Assembly (NCBI GenBank): GCA_025917655.1
Contig: CP084608.1
Coordinates: 310,001-374,000, forward strand
Source: Chlorella sorokiniana
Taxonomy: Eukaryota > Chlorophyta > Trebouxiophyceae > Chlorellales > Chlorellaceae
Length of the DNA: 64,000 nucleotides
Reading direction: 5' to 3'
Below, in pieces: positions 23,470 to 33,989 of the stretch; position 1 is the first letter of the stretch, and every line of letters begins with the position of its first letter. Under the pieces are notes generated by a model that did no database searches, was not told the DNA's origin, and worked only from the letters and a program-made list of their open reading frames with translations. The translations under genes and the position numbers were made by a program.

Positions 23470-24276
23470 AGCAACTATAGCCAGGATGGCGGGTTAGAAA
23501 CGCTCGTGAATGATCCAAATATTAAGACGATATGGAGCCGCCATGCATGCCAGGGCCCAACACTCTTGTGTCACCTGCCGCTTATGTGGCCGCCCATGCC
23601 GCCATCCTTGGCGGCTGCTGCTGCCTTGTTAAGGAAGCATAGTGCTTGGTGACGGCCTTACAACATGGAACGGGCACGCTGATGTCAACTAAGCAGAAGC
23701 AAAGATAGCAAGCCGCGGACCCGATCCTCACCCAGCAGAGCTTCAGCTTTCACACATGCACTAAATGAGGGAAGCAACACGGCTAGGCAAGGTGGCCCAC
23801 GCAGGCCCCAAGGGCATGCATCCTGCACATTTCTCACTAGTATGCCCACTGCTCCGGCCAGTCTGCTAAGTGGGCACCTCATAACATTGATGGCCGCATG
23901 GGGCTTTGCCGGTCGAGTCATGTTTTACACCTCACGTCAATCCATTGTAAGCAAGTTGTATGTCGGTGCGAGGAATAGTGGCATGGCATGCATTCATGCC
24001 AACACAGCGGCGTACCAGTGATGGGAAGCACAACGAGTGCAAGCAGCAGTTGAAGCAAAAGACAAATCGCTACAATTGAAAGCGAGGAGGCACAACCGGA
24101 GAGCAGGGCGCACCCACAATTGTGGGGAGCGGCAAACATGTGACGGCAGGCAGGGACTGTCATGGCGCCTGCGTGCCCGCACACAGCATTGCTGCGCAAG
24201 CTTCGCACAAGGAGTGTTTCCACCCCTGCGCGTCGGGATGTGCGGATAACGGGCGACGTGTTGCTGGCGACCAGCC
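23470..24276. other. Intergenic, about 800 bases
   Basis: Upstream region of the plastid-protein gene and 3' UTR of the next minus-strand gene. Contains minus-strand TGTAA at 23935-23939 and another at 23658-23662. No coding sequence recognised. Confidence 0.45.
23935..23939 (-). terminator. Candidate poly(A) signal
   Basis: TTACA on the plus strand, about 340 bases beyond the stop at 24277, suiting the minus-strand coiled-coil gene. Confidence 0.4.
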
Positions 24277-25911
24277 TCACACGTTGAGCGCGCGCACATC
24301 GGCCAGCAGCGCCTCCGCCTCACGGATCGCCTCCTGTACCGACGCATCGCCCACGGCGCGGTGGGACGGCGCCATCTGCTCCAGCCGCCTGCAGGGCGGG
24401 GTACAGCGGGGAACATGGACAGGCTGCCCAGCAAACAGAGCGGGCTCCACGCCAGGTTTGCTGCTGGCGCTTTCCACCAGCAGCAGAGCCACCAGCAGCA
24501 GAGCCTGTCGACACGCAGGGTGCTGGGGTATGGTGGGGTGAAGGAGGGGGCGGTGTGTTCTGCATTAACTGAGCAGCCCGAGCCCCCCCCACCCCCCCTT
24601 CCCACCCCCACCCACCCACACGCCCAGCTGTGGTGAGCAACAAACACCGGCGCACCTTGCCAGCGTCTCCTCCGCCTCCCGCAGGTTCAGCTTTATCATG
24701 CTGGTGCGGCTGGGGTCGACGTTCGCCTGCAGCGCGCTCAGCTGCTCCTTCAGCGCCGCCACCGCCGCGTTGACCTCCGCCACCTCGGCCGCTGCAAGGT
24801 GGGGGAGGGTGGGCAGCGCGGCAGTGGAGAACAGGAAGAGCAACAGCACGGTTAGCCGCCAGCAGACGGCTGCGGGCACCGGCCGTTGTCACAGGCTGGG
24901 CAGCATGGTGCAGCACAACAGCGTGTGCAATGCATACGGGACAGCGTCAGCAGCCGCGCACCCGTCTGGCTGGCTGCGATGGCGGCGGGGGTCATGGGCG
25001 GCAGATCATCTTCCTCCACCGCCACCGCCACCGCCACCTCGTCGTCGCTGGCGATGGTCCAGCTGGCCAGCCCCGCCGCCGCCGCGCTGCCGTTGCCGTT
25101 GACGCTGGTGGCGCCGGCGCCGGCGGGGCGCGGCCGCAGGGCGTCTTTCAGTGGCTCGGGCAGCGCATCCTTGAACGGCTCAGGCAGCACCGCCGCCACG
25201 GAGCCAAGCACCTCGGCCTCTGCATCCGTCCCCTTCTGCAGGTAGCTGCACACCCGGTCCTCCAGCTCACCAAGCACCTCCGCCTGCGGCGATTCGACAC
25301 GAACAAAGGAATGTAATTAAACTAAATAAATGAAGTAAACTAACGGTGAGCGCTCCCATGGTTGCTGTGACAACACTCTGCTGCACGTCCACCAGGTCTG
25401 AAGCCCTCCCCCTCCCTGGAGGCATTGCCAGATGCTGGCAATCGCAGGGCAGCGCAAGCCCAGCCGTGTCACACGGCTGGCCTTGCAAGCATGGCTGCCC
25501 CCCGTCAAGCAAGGCCTCTCTCTCTCTTAGGTCAGCCCAAGAGGCTGATGCAACCTGCTCCAATGCTGAAGAGGGCCACCTGCTTTGCCTCCAGTGACCG
25601 CGGGTCTTGCGCCAGCAGCTGCAGCCGCTCCACATCGGCGGGGCTGAGGGAGGCAGTGCCAGTCGGGGGGGCATGTCAGACACGCAGGCCAGCGACTGCA
25701 CGACTGCAGGTGGTGCACCCAATCATACAGCCCCAAGCATCGCTCACATCTTCTCCAGGATCTCGGGCAGCGACTGCAGGGTGCCCAGCGCCACACGGCC
25801 AGGCAGCGCCACCAGGTCGAGGGGAGTGCGCAGGAGCGGCAGCAGCTTGTCGCCGGGCTGGCCAGCAGAGGCTGGCTGGGTGACGCTGCACGCAGATGCA
25901 TCGATCAGCAT
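24277..25911 (-). CDS. Conserved-looking protein of unknown function with C-terminal coiled coil
   Basis: I do not recognise this family. Exons from the 5' end: MLIDASACSVTQPASAG with PLDLVALPGRVALGTLQSLP; a short exon SLSPADVERLQLLAQDPRSL ending EAKQ; AEVLGELEDRVCSYLQKGTD followed by two near-identical LPEP(F/L)KDAL repeats and an acidic segment; EVAEVNAAVAALKEQLSALQ with NLREAEETLAR; and RLEQMAPSHRAVGDASVQEA ending LLADVRALNV. Junctions at 24960, 25270 and 25600 keep frame with GT-AG sites, which supports a real gene. Heptad-like Leu/Ala spacing in the last two exons suggests a coiled coil. The short hydrophobic PLDLVALPG segment might be a membrane or targeting element. The start is the first in-frame ATG of the first exon; an earlier exon is possible. 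Confidence 0.5.
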
Positions 25912-26576
25912 ACGTCATATCCTTGGGATCATGTGTCGCAGGCCGACGCGGGCTGAAGCGGCGAAATGCGAACCGGGCGCACCAAGCGCCGGCTGGTTGG
26001 GCGCCCCCGACCGATGCTTTATAAATTCCGTGTTATCACCTGAAGGGTGTAATTGACTGCCGGCCCGCAGCGGGTGGGTTGGCCAACGGGCGAGCTGCCC
26101 GGCTGCCCGCGAAGCGGGGCGGCAGTAAACTGCATGCTGATCTCAAAGGCAGCTAGCACAGGTCAGATGGCGAGCAATATAACAACAGGCCCTGCGAAGA
26201 GCAAGATTGATGGGCGCATCGTGGCGCCCTGTCAGCGTTTGCCGGTGCCCCCGAAATGGAGCAGCTCAATTAAGTGCCCACATCAATTCTTTGCGCCGCA
26301 GCAAAAACACACGCGCTCGGCTACTCTACCCCTGCCTCGCCACCTGCCGCGACTTTTTGCTCGGTTTAGTGGCTTTGTCTGCCCCTTGTGCCGCCCAAAC
26401 ATCGTGCATTCGTGCGCTAGTCGATTCTGCCCAAGGCAGCTCCGGCAATCAGCGCACAGCAAGGGTTGGCAGCAGTTCAGCGGCAGCAGGCCGGCTTGCA
26501 GCACACGAGGCAGGCAGCTCTGTAGTGCAGCTGCAGACCCTCACGGCTCAGGCTTGCACACAGGCCGGCTCTCCAT
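25912..26576. promoter_or_regulatory. Divergent intergenic region (shared upstream region)
   Basis: Lies between two divergent starts (25911 minus, 26577 plus), so it should hold both promoters. The part at 26140-26340 is less GC-rich. No specific element recognised. Confidence 0.4.
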
Positions 26577-27169
26577 ATGGTGGATGCAGTCAAGGGCAAG
26601 TTCGTGCACGCGCCGCGAGGCAACCGCCTGGCCATCTTCCTCGGCGTGACCGCCGCCCTCGTCGTGGCAGGCAAGCGCGCTTCCTTCTGGCGCTTGGCTG
26701 CCCGCAAGCGCGGACCCCCTGCTGCTGACTGCAACCTACAATGCATGATCGACCGGTTGCTACAGCTTTCACAGGCAAGGACTGTCAGTTCAAATATATA
26801 TGGTTGCTTCCGAGGGCATGCCCCCCCCACTCCCCCTACCCCTGCAGGCCTGCCGCTGATGAACAAGCGGGTGTATGCCACGGAACAGAAGATGGCGGAG
26901 ATGCGGGACAACCAGGTGAGGGATCGCTTTGTCGCCGCTCAAGCTGTTTTGTCAACCGCTGCCGGGATGCCAGCCAGCCTTGGGAGCCTGCCGAACCCAG
27001 CGCCCCCCAAACACACACACATGTGCCACACCACCACCACACACACACACACTCGTAATCGTTTGCCTACTAAGGGCTCTGTGCATGGCTGTGGTGCGTG
27101 CAGTATGACGCCATGGACTTCAAGAACGAAGCACGCAACGCGCGGCTGAGCATCAAGCGTCAGCAATGA
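26577..27169 (+). CDS. Small single-pass membrane protein, 75 residues
   Basis: Three exons (26577-26670, 26848-26915, 27104-27169) join in frame to 75 residues. Residues 1-16 are basic (MVDAVKGKFVHAPRGN). Residues 17-36 form one membrane span (RLAIFLGVTAALVVAGLPLM). The remainder is a charged, probably helical tail (KRVYATEQKMAEMRDNQ, then DAMDFKNEARNARLSIKRQQ). Size and layout suit a small accessory subunit of an organelle or ER membrane complex, but I do not recognise the family. Intron 1 starts with GC rather than GT (AG|GCAAGC). The codon split across it restores the frame exactly, which supports the model. It is divergent from the gene at 24277-25911 and convergent with the CWC25-like gene. 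Confidence 0.6.
26671..26847 (+). other. GC-AG intron
   Basis: The donor reads GTGGCAG|GCAAGC, matching the standard GC-AG donor AG|GCAAG. The acceptor is CCCCTGCAG. Joining 26670 to 26848 completes a Gly codon and keeps the frame. Confidence 0.7.
27008..27052. repeat. CA-rich simple repeat in intron 2
   Basis: Interrupted (CA)n tract inside the second intron of the small membrane protein gene. Confidence 0.8.
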
Positions 27170-27514
27170 GGTGTGTGGCGGTTGAGCGGGCAGTTGCCCT
27201 GCCTGTGTGCCTCAGGCTGGCCCTGCCAGCGTGTGCTTCCGCCTGACTGTTCCTTGCTGTCGTCCCCCCGGCTCTCGTCTGTTGCCCTGCTTGTCACACT
27301 CTTGTTCCCCGCCTCCCCAACTAATGGCCCTTGGCACTCGTGTGCCTGCCACCTGGTCAGCCCCCGCCTGTGCGCTGCTTCTGGCAGGACCAACAGCCAT
27401 GGTTTGCGTTGCACGTTGCTTTGCGGGGCGTTGGCCGCTGGACGAGCTCTTCCTGTTAGCTGCCGGAACTGAGCAGCACAAGCAGCAGGGCAGCATAAAC
27501 GACACAGACATGCA
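27170..27514. other. Convergent 3' region
   Basis: 345 bases between convergent stops. No TGTAA found on either strand and nothing coding recognised. Confidence 0.4.
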
Positions 27515-29343
27515 TCAGTGGCTGCGTCGCTGCTTCTTCTCCTTCCGCTTCTTCTCCTGGCCGCTGCGCTTCTTGCCGCCCTTCCCACGCTTTGGCTTGC
27601 TGCGGCGTCGCCGCCGCCGTCGCTCGCCCTCCTCGCCGCTGCCACCCGCATCGTCTCCGCTGCTGTCGCTGGTGCTGCTGTCGCTGCTGCCGCTGCTTTC
27701 CTCGTCCGAAGGCAGCGCCAGCCCTGCAGCTCGCAGGAACGCCTTGGCCTGTTCCAGCTGCTCCTGCGCGGCCGCCTTCTCTTGCCGCCGCGCCGCGCGA
27801 GCGGCCTCCCGCTGCTGGCGCCGCCGCTCACCGGGCGGGATGGCCGCCAGGCGCAGCGCCTCCTCCTCCTCCTCGCTATCCACCTCCCCCACCACAAACT
27901 GCTGGTTGGGGGCGTCCAGCGAGGCGCCGCCGCGCGGCGGGCTGCGCCCGCCCCGGCACGCGCTTGAGCTCCAGCCGCTGCTGCTGCTGCTGGTGCACGG
28001 CGCGGAAGCCGCCGATCACGTGCTGCAGGTGGCCCCCGGCCGGGCCTGCCGCCCCGGGGCCCCTGCTGCCCCTGCTGCCCTTGTGGGGCACCCGCCGGGG
28101 CTGCCCGCCACCTGGCTCCTGCTGCTGCTGCTGCTGCTGCTGCTGGTCTTGCTGGCTGGCCGCAGCCTCGCCGCCAGGGCCCACCGCCTGGCCTGCCTGC
28201 TGCGCACGCTCGGCACGCTCCAGGGCCGCATCGTACCCGGGAGGCTTCATGCTGCAGCGGAGCGCAGCGGAAGGGGAGGGTGCAGGCTTGCCGGCAAATG
28301 ACACGAGAGTTGCCGGCAAATGACACGTGTGCCGCTCAAGGCTCCGCGACAGACCAGCCGATGGCTTGCCAGCCACAGCAGGCCACTCACTACAGGAAGG
28401 ACACCGACTGGCGCTGGCGGTACTTCTCTTGCTCCTCGGCGCTGCAGCGGCGACAGCAGGGGGTGGGGGAATTGGGGGCAACATGTGAGGAGCGGGGCAT
28501 CACGAGCAGCAGGTCAAAGGATGCAGAGCCGCAAGCACGGGTCCTTCTGGTTGCATGCGTGTGGGCGAGTGGCAGCGGGCGTGCACCAGCAAAGCGCGCT
28601 GCCAGAGCGCGTGCGTGCGTGCAGCAGGGCCCGCCCACCTCAGCATGCTCAGCGTCTTGAGGAAGGCCTGCTCCGCCTCAAACTCCGCCCGCGCCTCTGC
28701 CTTCTTCTTCTCCGCCTCGTAGTGGTCGTGCTCCTTCTCCCACACCCGCGCCATGTTGCGGAAGTTGGAGGGGTGCCACGGCTTCTTGATCTGCAGCAGA
28801 AAAAGGGGGCCACAGCAGCACTGAGCTCGGCTCTGCGAACAGCTGTGCAGACAGGGGGCAGGCGAGGCAGCAGAGAGCACTAGGCTAGCAGGAACAGCAG
28901 CTTTGGTGACCGGCGAAGCAGCCAAGGGGGCTTTGCCAGCGTGCGAGCGGCGGAGATTTCGGGCGTGCTAGCAGCAGGGCGGAGCAGCTGTCCCTCACCA
29001 GGAAGGAATGGTTCCAGGAGCTGCCCACGCCCCTGGGGTCGTACTCAGTGCCCGCATTCTTGGCAGCCTGCGCAGGATAAAAGGGCGTACGAGTTGTGAA
29101 CCGGCCGGCAGCCCGTCGGTTCTGCATCAAACATTCCAGATGCGGCTGCCGCCGATGGCAGCATCGCCAGCTTCTTGAGACCGCCAGCTTGTCAAGCGTG
29201 GCTGCCAGCCGGTGCCGCCCTCGCCTGAAGATCTTTCTTGATGCCATCGAGCACGCCACGTCCGGGGGCCTGCCGCGTGGGCTTCTTGGGGCCCCCTTGT
29301 CCTCCTGCGGCATGTCGAAGAAGCCGTACCCGCCAGTGGCCAT
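27515..29343 (-). CDS. CWC25/CIR_N-domain pre-mRNA splicing protein
   Basis: A probable spliceosome-associated nuclear protein. Exons encode MATGGYGFFDMPQEDKGAP; AGTEYDPRGVGSSWNHSFL; and the CIR_N-type block KKPWHPSNFRNMARVWEKEH followed by AEKKKAEARAEFEAEQAFLK, which matches the KKxWHPxxxRNxxxVWKAEQ start of CWC25-like proteins. Later exons have EEQEKYRQRQ, a polyGln run, HVIGGFRAVHQQQQQRLELK, and NQQFVVGEVDSEEEEEALRL. The C-terminus has GERRRQQREAARAARRQEKA, then a Ser/Asp-rich segment and a Lys/Arg tail ending KKQRRSH, as in many splicing factors. A frame break near 27900-27960 needs two missing bases or one extra. The extra N-terminal exons before KKPWHP are unlike short animal CWC25, so exact orthology is uncertain. 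Confidence 0.68.
28121..28148 (-). repeat. CAG repeat encoding polyGln
   Basis: Nine consecutive CAG codons on the minus strand, in frame within the CWC25-like gene. Confidence 0.8.
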
Positions 29344-30371
29344 GGCTGCAAGGGATGGAAGGGCGCGAGGGGCGGGTGAGCGGCGAGGCGGAGGCAGCGG
29401 GCGGTGGTAGCGGCGGCAGCAATGACAGAAACAGAGTGCCCGGGAATGCTCCCATACGCAAGCGTTACATAGTTACAGCTAGTTTGACAGCTTCAGAGCG
29501 CGTGAACCGGCCTGTGGCGCATTACCTCAAGGCCCCCGCACTCCAACGGCCGCGTGTGGCGCGTTTTCAAAGCCTTGACCTACGAGGATATGACTGTGAG
29601 TCAGGGAGAGCGCCGGAAAGGCGATTTCTTAACTCTCTTGATGCGCAGTACGGCTGAGGGACGGCGTTGCGGCGTGCCTCCAAGCGGCAGCCTCCCTTAA
29701 CAACTGGGATTGGCACATGCAGCATCCATACGTCCATTGCTGCAACACTGTCATTCGTTTCACGGCGGCAGAGGCATGGCCAAACACGGCGCTCGTTAGC
29801 AGCAACGCTGAACTCTAGCAGATGAGCGTCAGCCTGAGGACACCTGCAGTACTCTCCATGCGCACCCTCCACTTTGTTCCTTCATCTCACGAAGACGGTA
29901 GAAGTGAGGTGAAGTTGCACAGGACATTCTCCCTGTGTCCAACGTGGCCAGCCTGGGCGATGACGGCTGAACGCTGGAACAGCCATCGCCCAAGTCTCTG
30001 CCGAAAACCTGTGGCTTGAGGCACGAAAGACATTCTTCGAGATCTCAAGGCGTGCAAACAATTCGATCTAGCAGCTAACACCTGCAGAATGGAAGACCGC
30101 AACCTCTTCCTAGACCAGACTGATGTCGGAAGAGTATTTCCCAGAAGTGAAGGCCGCACGAACCATTGAATGACCACAAACTCTGTTGCGGCAGTGCCGA
30201 CGTTGCAGGCCGACGAAGAGAAACGCACTACAGCAGGCTTGTACGGCGTTGATTGCCGCGTTCCGTGTTTCTGAGCGATCGGCGCTGCAAGGGGGCGTAC
30301 ATGCGTCCGTGATTGTCGCAGCAAGCCGGCGCGCAGCCTGACACCCCAAGATCACAAAGTCCCTCGCCGAA
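29344..30371. promoter_or_regulatory. Divergent intergenic region, about 1 kb
   Basis: Separates the divergent CWC25-like (start 29343) and VTA1 (start 30372) genes and should contain both promoters. It is visibly less GC-rich than the genes. No RNA gene, repeat or coding sequence recognised. Confidence 0.45.
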
Positions 30372-33364
30372 ATGCCAACGCCAGAGGAGCAGAAGCGCCT
30401 GGAGGAACAGAAGAAACTGATCCTACCTTTTGCGCAGGCGCGCCACCGCGCTGGATGCTGCCAGCCTTGCTGCTGGCCGACAAGGGGCGCTGCCTGTCGC
30501 TCGTCTGACCTGCGGCTGCCCCCTGCTGCTCTCCTTTACTGCAGCGGGCCCAGGAGGTGGAGAGGGTGGATCCCAAGGTGGCTTACTACGCCCGCATGTT
30601 CGCGCTGGAGCAGGTGCGCCAGTTGCGGCAGTGGTGCGGGGCTGGGTCCCGCCCCCAACGCTTGCTTCGCCACCCGTCAGCCCACCCTCGCTCTTCTTGC
30701 TGGCTGCGAGCTTTGCGTGAGCAGCGTGTGATGGGCAGCGCGCTGTTCCCGTCCTTATTGGCAGGGCCTGGAGATCCCCAAGGCTGAACGGGCCGGGGGA
30801 TCAACGGGGTGCTGACCGCCCTGATGGACAAGCTGGAAGCTGACCGCAAGGTGGTGCAGGTGCGCAACCGAGGTGCTCCGCTTCTTTTAGCTGTTGACCT
30901 TTACAGGAGCGCAGAATCGAGAGCAGAGGCGATGAACACATGGCGGGGTTGCAGGCGTAGGCCGCCGCCGCCGCCGCGCAGCAGCAAGCCTCGGCGGCCA
31001 GCCTAGCAGCAACAAGCGGCGAGCGTCGCCCCACCAGCTCGCCGGGCGCCGCTGTAACGAAGTGCTGAGAACCCCGCGCGTGTCGTCCCACTCGGCCACA
31101 CGCAGCTGGGCACCCCGAGGAGGATGCGCTGCACTGCGAAAACTTTGCGCTCACCGTGTTCAACCGCGCTGACCGGGTGGACCGGGCGGGGAGGGCGGAT
31201 AAGGCCACCGCCATGACCTTCTACGCAGCTTCCTACTTCATGGACGTGAGCGCCGCCGCGGTACCACTATGCTTCCCTGCACGCTGCGGCACTGTACCCT
31301 TTGGGTGCCTGACCGCTGCGCTGTTGCACTGCGCCTCTGCTGCTGCCTGCGGAGCTTTGCGGTAGGAGCGGTTTGACGGCAGCTTGCTCCTGCTGCGGCC
31401 CCTCCAGGGTTTGCGGTTGCCGCGTCAGGGGCTTGCTTTGCCGGGCAGGGGCCGAACCTTGAGCCCGCTGTGCTGCCGCTGCCGTGCCCGCAGATCCTGC
31501 GCCACTTTTGGGAGCCGCAGCCGGACCTCCTGCAGAAGCAAAAGTACGCGGCCTGGCGCGCAGCAGAGATCAGCCGCGCCGTGAAGGAGGGGCGGCCGCC
31601 GGAGCCGCCGCCCGAGGCTCGCGACGATAGCGCCGAAGACACGGCCATCCTCGCGGAGCTGGCCAAGCTGGAGATGGCGGGGTCCAGCTCAGCGCCCGCA
31701 GCCCTGCCAGGCGGCGGCGGCGACGGCGGCGGCGACGCGGCGGCGCCATTGCCGCCCCGCCCGCCGCCCCGTCCGGACGCCTGTCGGGCCTTCCGCCGGT
31801 GGACGAGGATTGGGGCCGCCTGCGCGCCGCCGCCGCCGCCGCCGCCGCCAGTCGTCGCGGCGCCGCGGGGGCGGGCGACGACGGCGAGCTGCGGCTGCCC
31901 TCGCCACCCAAGCAGCGGCCGCTGGAGAGCCGTCCCAGCGGCACTGTGTGGACGCCGCCGCCGCCGCGCCGCTTCCAGACCTTCCAGAAGGCGCGCCACG
32001 TCTGCCTGCAAGAGCTGCCACGACGCTTCGCCGTTGCAAGCCCTACGCCGTTTCTCTTCCTGTCAAGCCGCCGCGTGCGCCCCTTTGCTGTTTGGCGGCC
32101 CTCTGACCCGCAGTTCCCTGCCTTAGTGCAGGTGCTGTTCCTGGCGGAGGACGGTACTGCCCCCGTGCGCGGTACCATCGCCAAGGTGGAAGAAGGGGGC
32201 GCACCCGCAGCACCCAACCTACCTCGTTGCGCTGCCAGGTGGACCCCCGCCCCTGGCCTGTCCGCCTGCTCCCCTGCAAGCATGCACCCCCGCTGTTGCC
32301 CTCGCAGCCCCAGGCCCGCTTGCATGCCCACAGCCAGCTTTGAACCAGCTGCTCCTCATCCCTGCTTTCCTGCCTGTTGCTGCGTCTCGGGCGCCTTAGT
32401 GAGGAACTGATGCCCCGCCCTACTGTCACCCCTCCTGTGGGCCCTCCCCACACACGCACAAATCCCACTCAGCATCTCCACCGCCTTGCCCCTGCCGCAG
32501 ACCGCATCGCCGCCGTGGAAGTTGCGGAGCAGCTGGCCCCGGAGCTGGCCACGGGGGAGGCGGTGCAGTACCATGGTCCCAGCGGGCAGAGCGTGCAGGC
32601 CACCATCGCAGAAATCGACCTGAGCCACTGGTGCGTCGGAGGGGTTGTGTGCGTTTCTGTGTGGGTGTGGGTGTGCTAGGTGGGCAGGGGGGGGGGCGCG
32701 GGGGCGGAGGGGGGCTGGACTCTTGCAGGCCAACAACGACCCCATGCTGGCTGGCTGGCCACGCTCGGTTGGCATGGTTGGCACGTGTTTTGGGGGCGGG
32801 GGCGGGACGGGCAGGGTTGCCGCGCCACCGGGGCAGTCACTGAGGCCATGCCTGCGCCCCCGTGTGTCCCTGTCGCTGCCGTTGCTCTGCAGGCCGCCCA
32901 GCTACCTCGTGCGCCTGGCGGACGGCAGCTATGTGGACACAACCGCAGACCGGCTGCAGCAGCTGAACGTGCCCAAGCCACGCTCAGAATCGACTAACCT
33001 GGAGGGGCTGGGTGGCGGCTCGGGCGGCGGCGCCGCCCTGCCGCCGCCGCCACCTGCCGCGCAGCGGCGGCGGCCTGTACCCTCCCCCTGCCACCGCCGC
33101 CCCGCCCCCGCCGCGCGGTCGCCGCCGCGGCCGCCCGCGGCAGCGGGGCGCGCTGCTGCTGCGGCACCGCCGCCGCCTGTGGCGCCGCAGCCTGTGGCGC
33201 CGCCGCAGCAGCTGGCGCCCGGCTTCCAGCCGGGCCTCAAGGAGATTGCTGACGCCGCCAAGCTCTCCAAGTCGGCTACTAGCGCCCTGCAGTTCGAGGA
33301 TGTGGCCACCGCGGTGAAGCTGCTCAGTGATGCGCTGGCGCTGCTCACGCAGCCGCGGCGCTGA
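30372..33364 (+). CDS. VTA1: VTA1/LIP5, ESCRT-III/Vps4 regulator with inserted domain
   Basis: Homologue of VTA1 (plant LIP5), the cytosolic activator of the Vps4 ATPase that recycles ESCRT-III on endosomes. The N-terminal MIT-like module runs over several exons: MPTPEEQKRLEEQKKLILPF; RAQEVERVDPKVAYYARMFA; GLEIPKAER, then LTALMDKLEADRKVVQ; FALTVFNRADRVDRAGRADK with TAMTFYAASYFMD; and HFWEPQPDLLQKQKYAAWRA with AEISRAVKEGR. The last exon ends in the Vta1 C-terminal domain, SALQFEDVATAVKLLSDALA, which binds Vps4. Between them lie Pro/Ala-rich sequence and two similar segments (VLFLAEDGTAPVRGTIAKVE; VQYHGPSGQSVQATIAEIDL with YLVRLADGSYVDTTADRL) not found in yeast or human VTA1. Frame breaks at 30795-30799 (G5) and 31767-31770 (C4) are single missing bases. 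Intron 1 is GC-AG. Confidence 0.92.
30438..30544 (+). other. GC-AG intron in VTA1
   Basis: Exon 1 (66 bases, 22 codons) ends CAG|GCGCGC and exon 2 starts after TACTGCAG at 30545. Joining gives LPFAQ-RAQEVERVDPK, as expected for the family. I find no GT donor that keeps this frame. Confidence 0.6.
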
Positions 33365-33989
33365 GCTGGCCAAGCCCTGGGCAGCACAAGCACGCGGCCT
33401 CAGCGTTGGGCTGCCGCGGCAGTGGGCTGGCGAAGGCCAAGCACCCAGCTGCGGCTGCGGTTAAACGGCAGAGGCGTCGAGCCTCGGGCGGCAGGCGTGC
33501 ACGTGGGTGCGCGCCTGCGCCTGCCCCGCCCGCAGCTTTTGTAAGCCAAGCAACGGCTGGCCCCATTTGCCAATGGATAGGCGATGGTCGCAAGGCATGC
33601 TCGCGCCATGTCTGTGTTCCATGTTGCAAGCTCATTGGCGCGCCGCTAGCCGGGGTATCTCAAGAGTTCTTGCCCCTAGGTCGCAGCCGGCCCCAGCCAA
33701 ACTTTACCCAGCGCCCCTGATGAACGTGCAGATGCCTCAGGGTCCTGGGCGAAGCTGGGGGACGCGTTCCTGCGCTGGGCAGGAAGCCAGCGGTGACAGC
33801 TGGCAGTGTGCGGCAACAATGGCGGTAGCCAGCCCTGGGAAGAAAGCTGGAGCCATGTGGGCCATAACCTGCAGCGCGAGAGGCGGTTGCCACATAATCC
33901 GGCTTCTACAAGCGCGTACACACACTCCAGCTGCGCTCCGCGACCCCAAACCCCATCCAACCTCCCTAAATCCCAGCCCACCCCTTCCC
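33365..33989. other. VTA1 3' UTR and SYLF gene upstream region
   Basis: Same-strand spacer of 625 bases. The first part is the VTA1 3' UTR with its TGTAA, and the rest is the likely promoter of the SYLF gene. No other feature recognised. Confidence 0.45.
33540..33544 (+). terminator. Poly(A) signal TGTAA of VTA1
   Basis: TGTAA 176 bases after the VTA1 stop. Confidence 0.55.

Noticed and set aside
27207-28323. Long plus-strand open frames opposite the CWC25-like gene (Leu/Ser/Pro-rich)
   Set aside because: They are the antisense shadow of the Arg/Glu/Gln-rich coding exons and show no motif or splice structure of their own.
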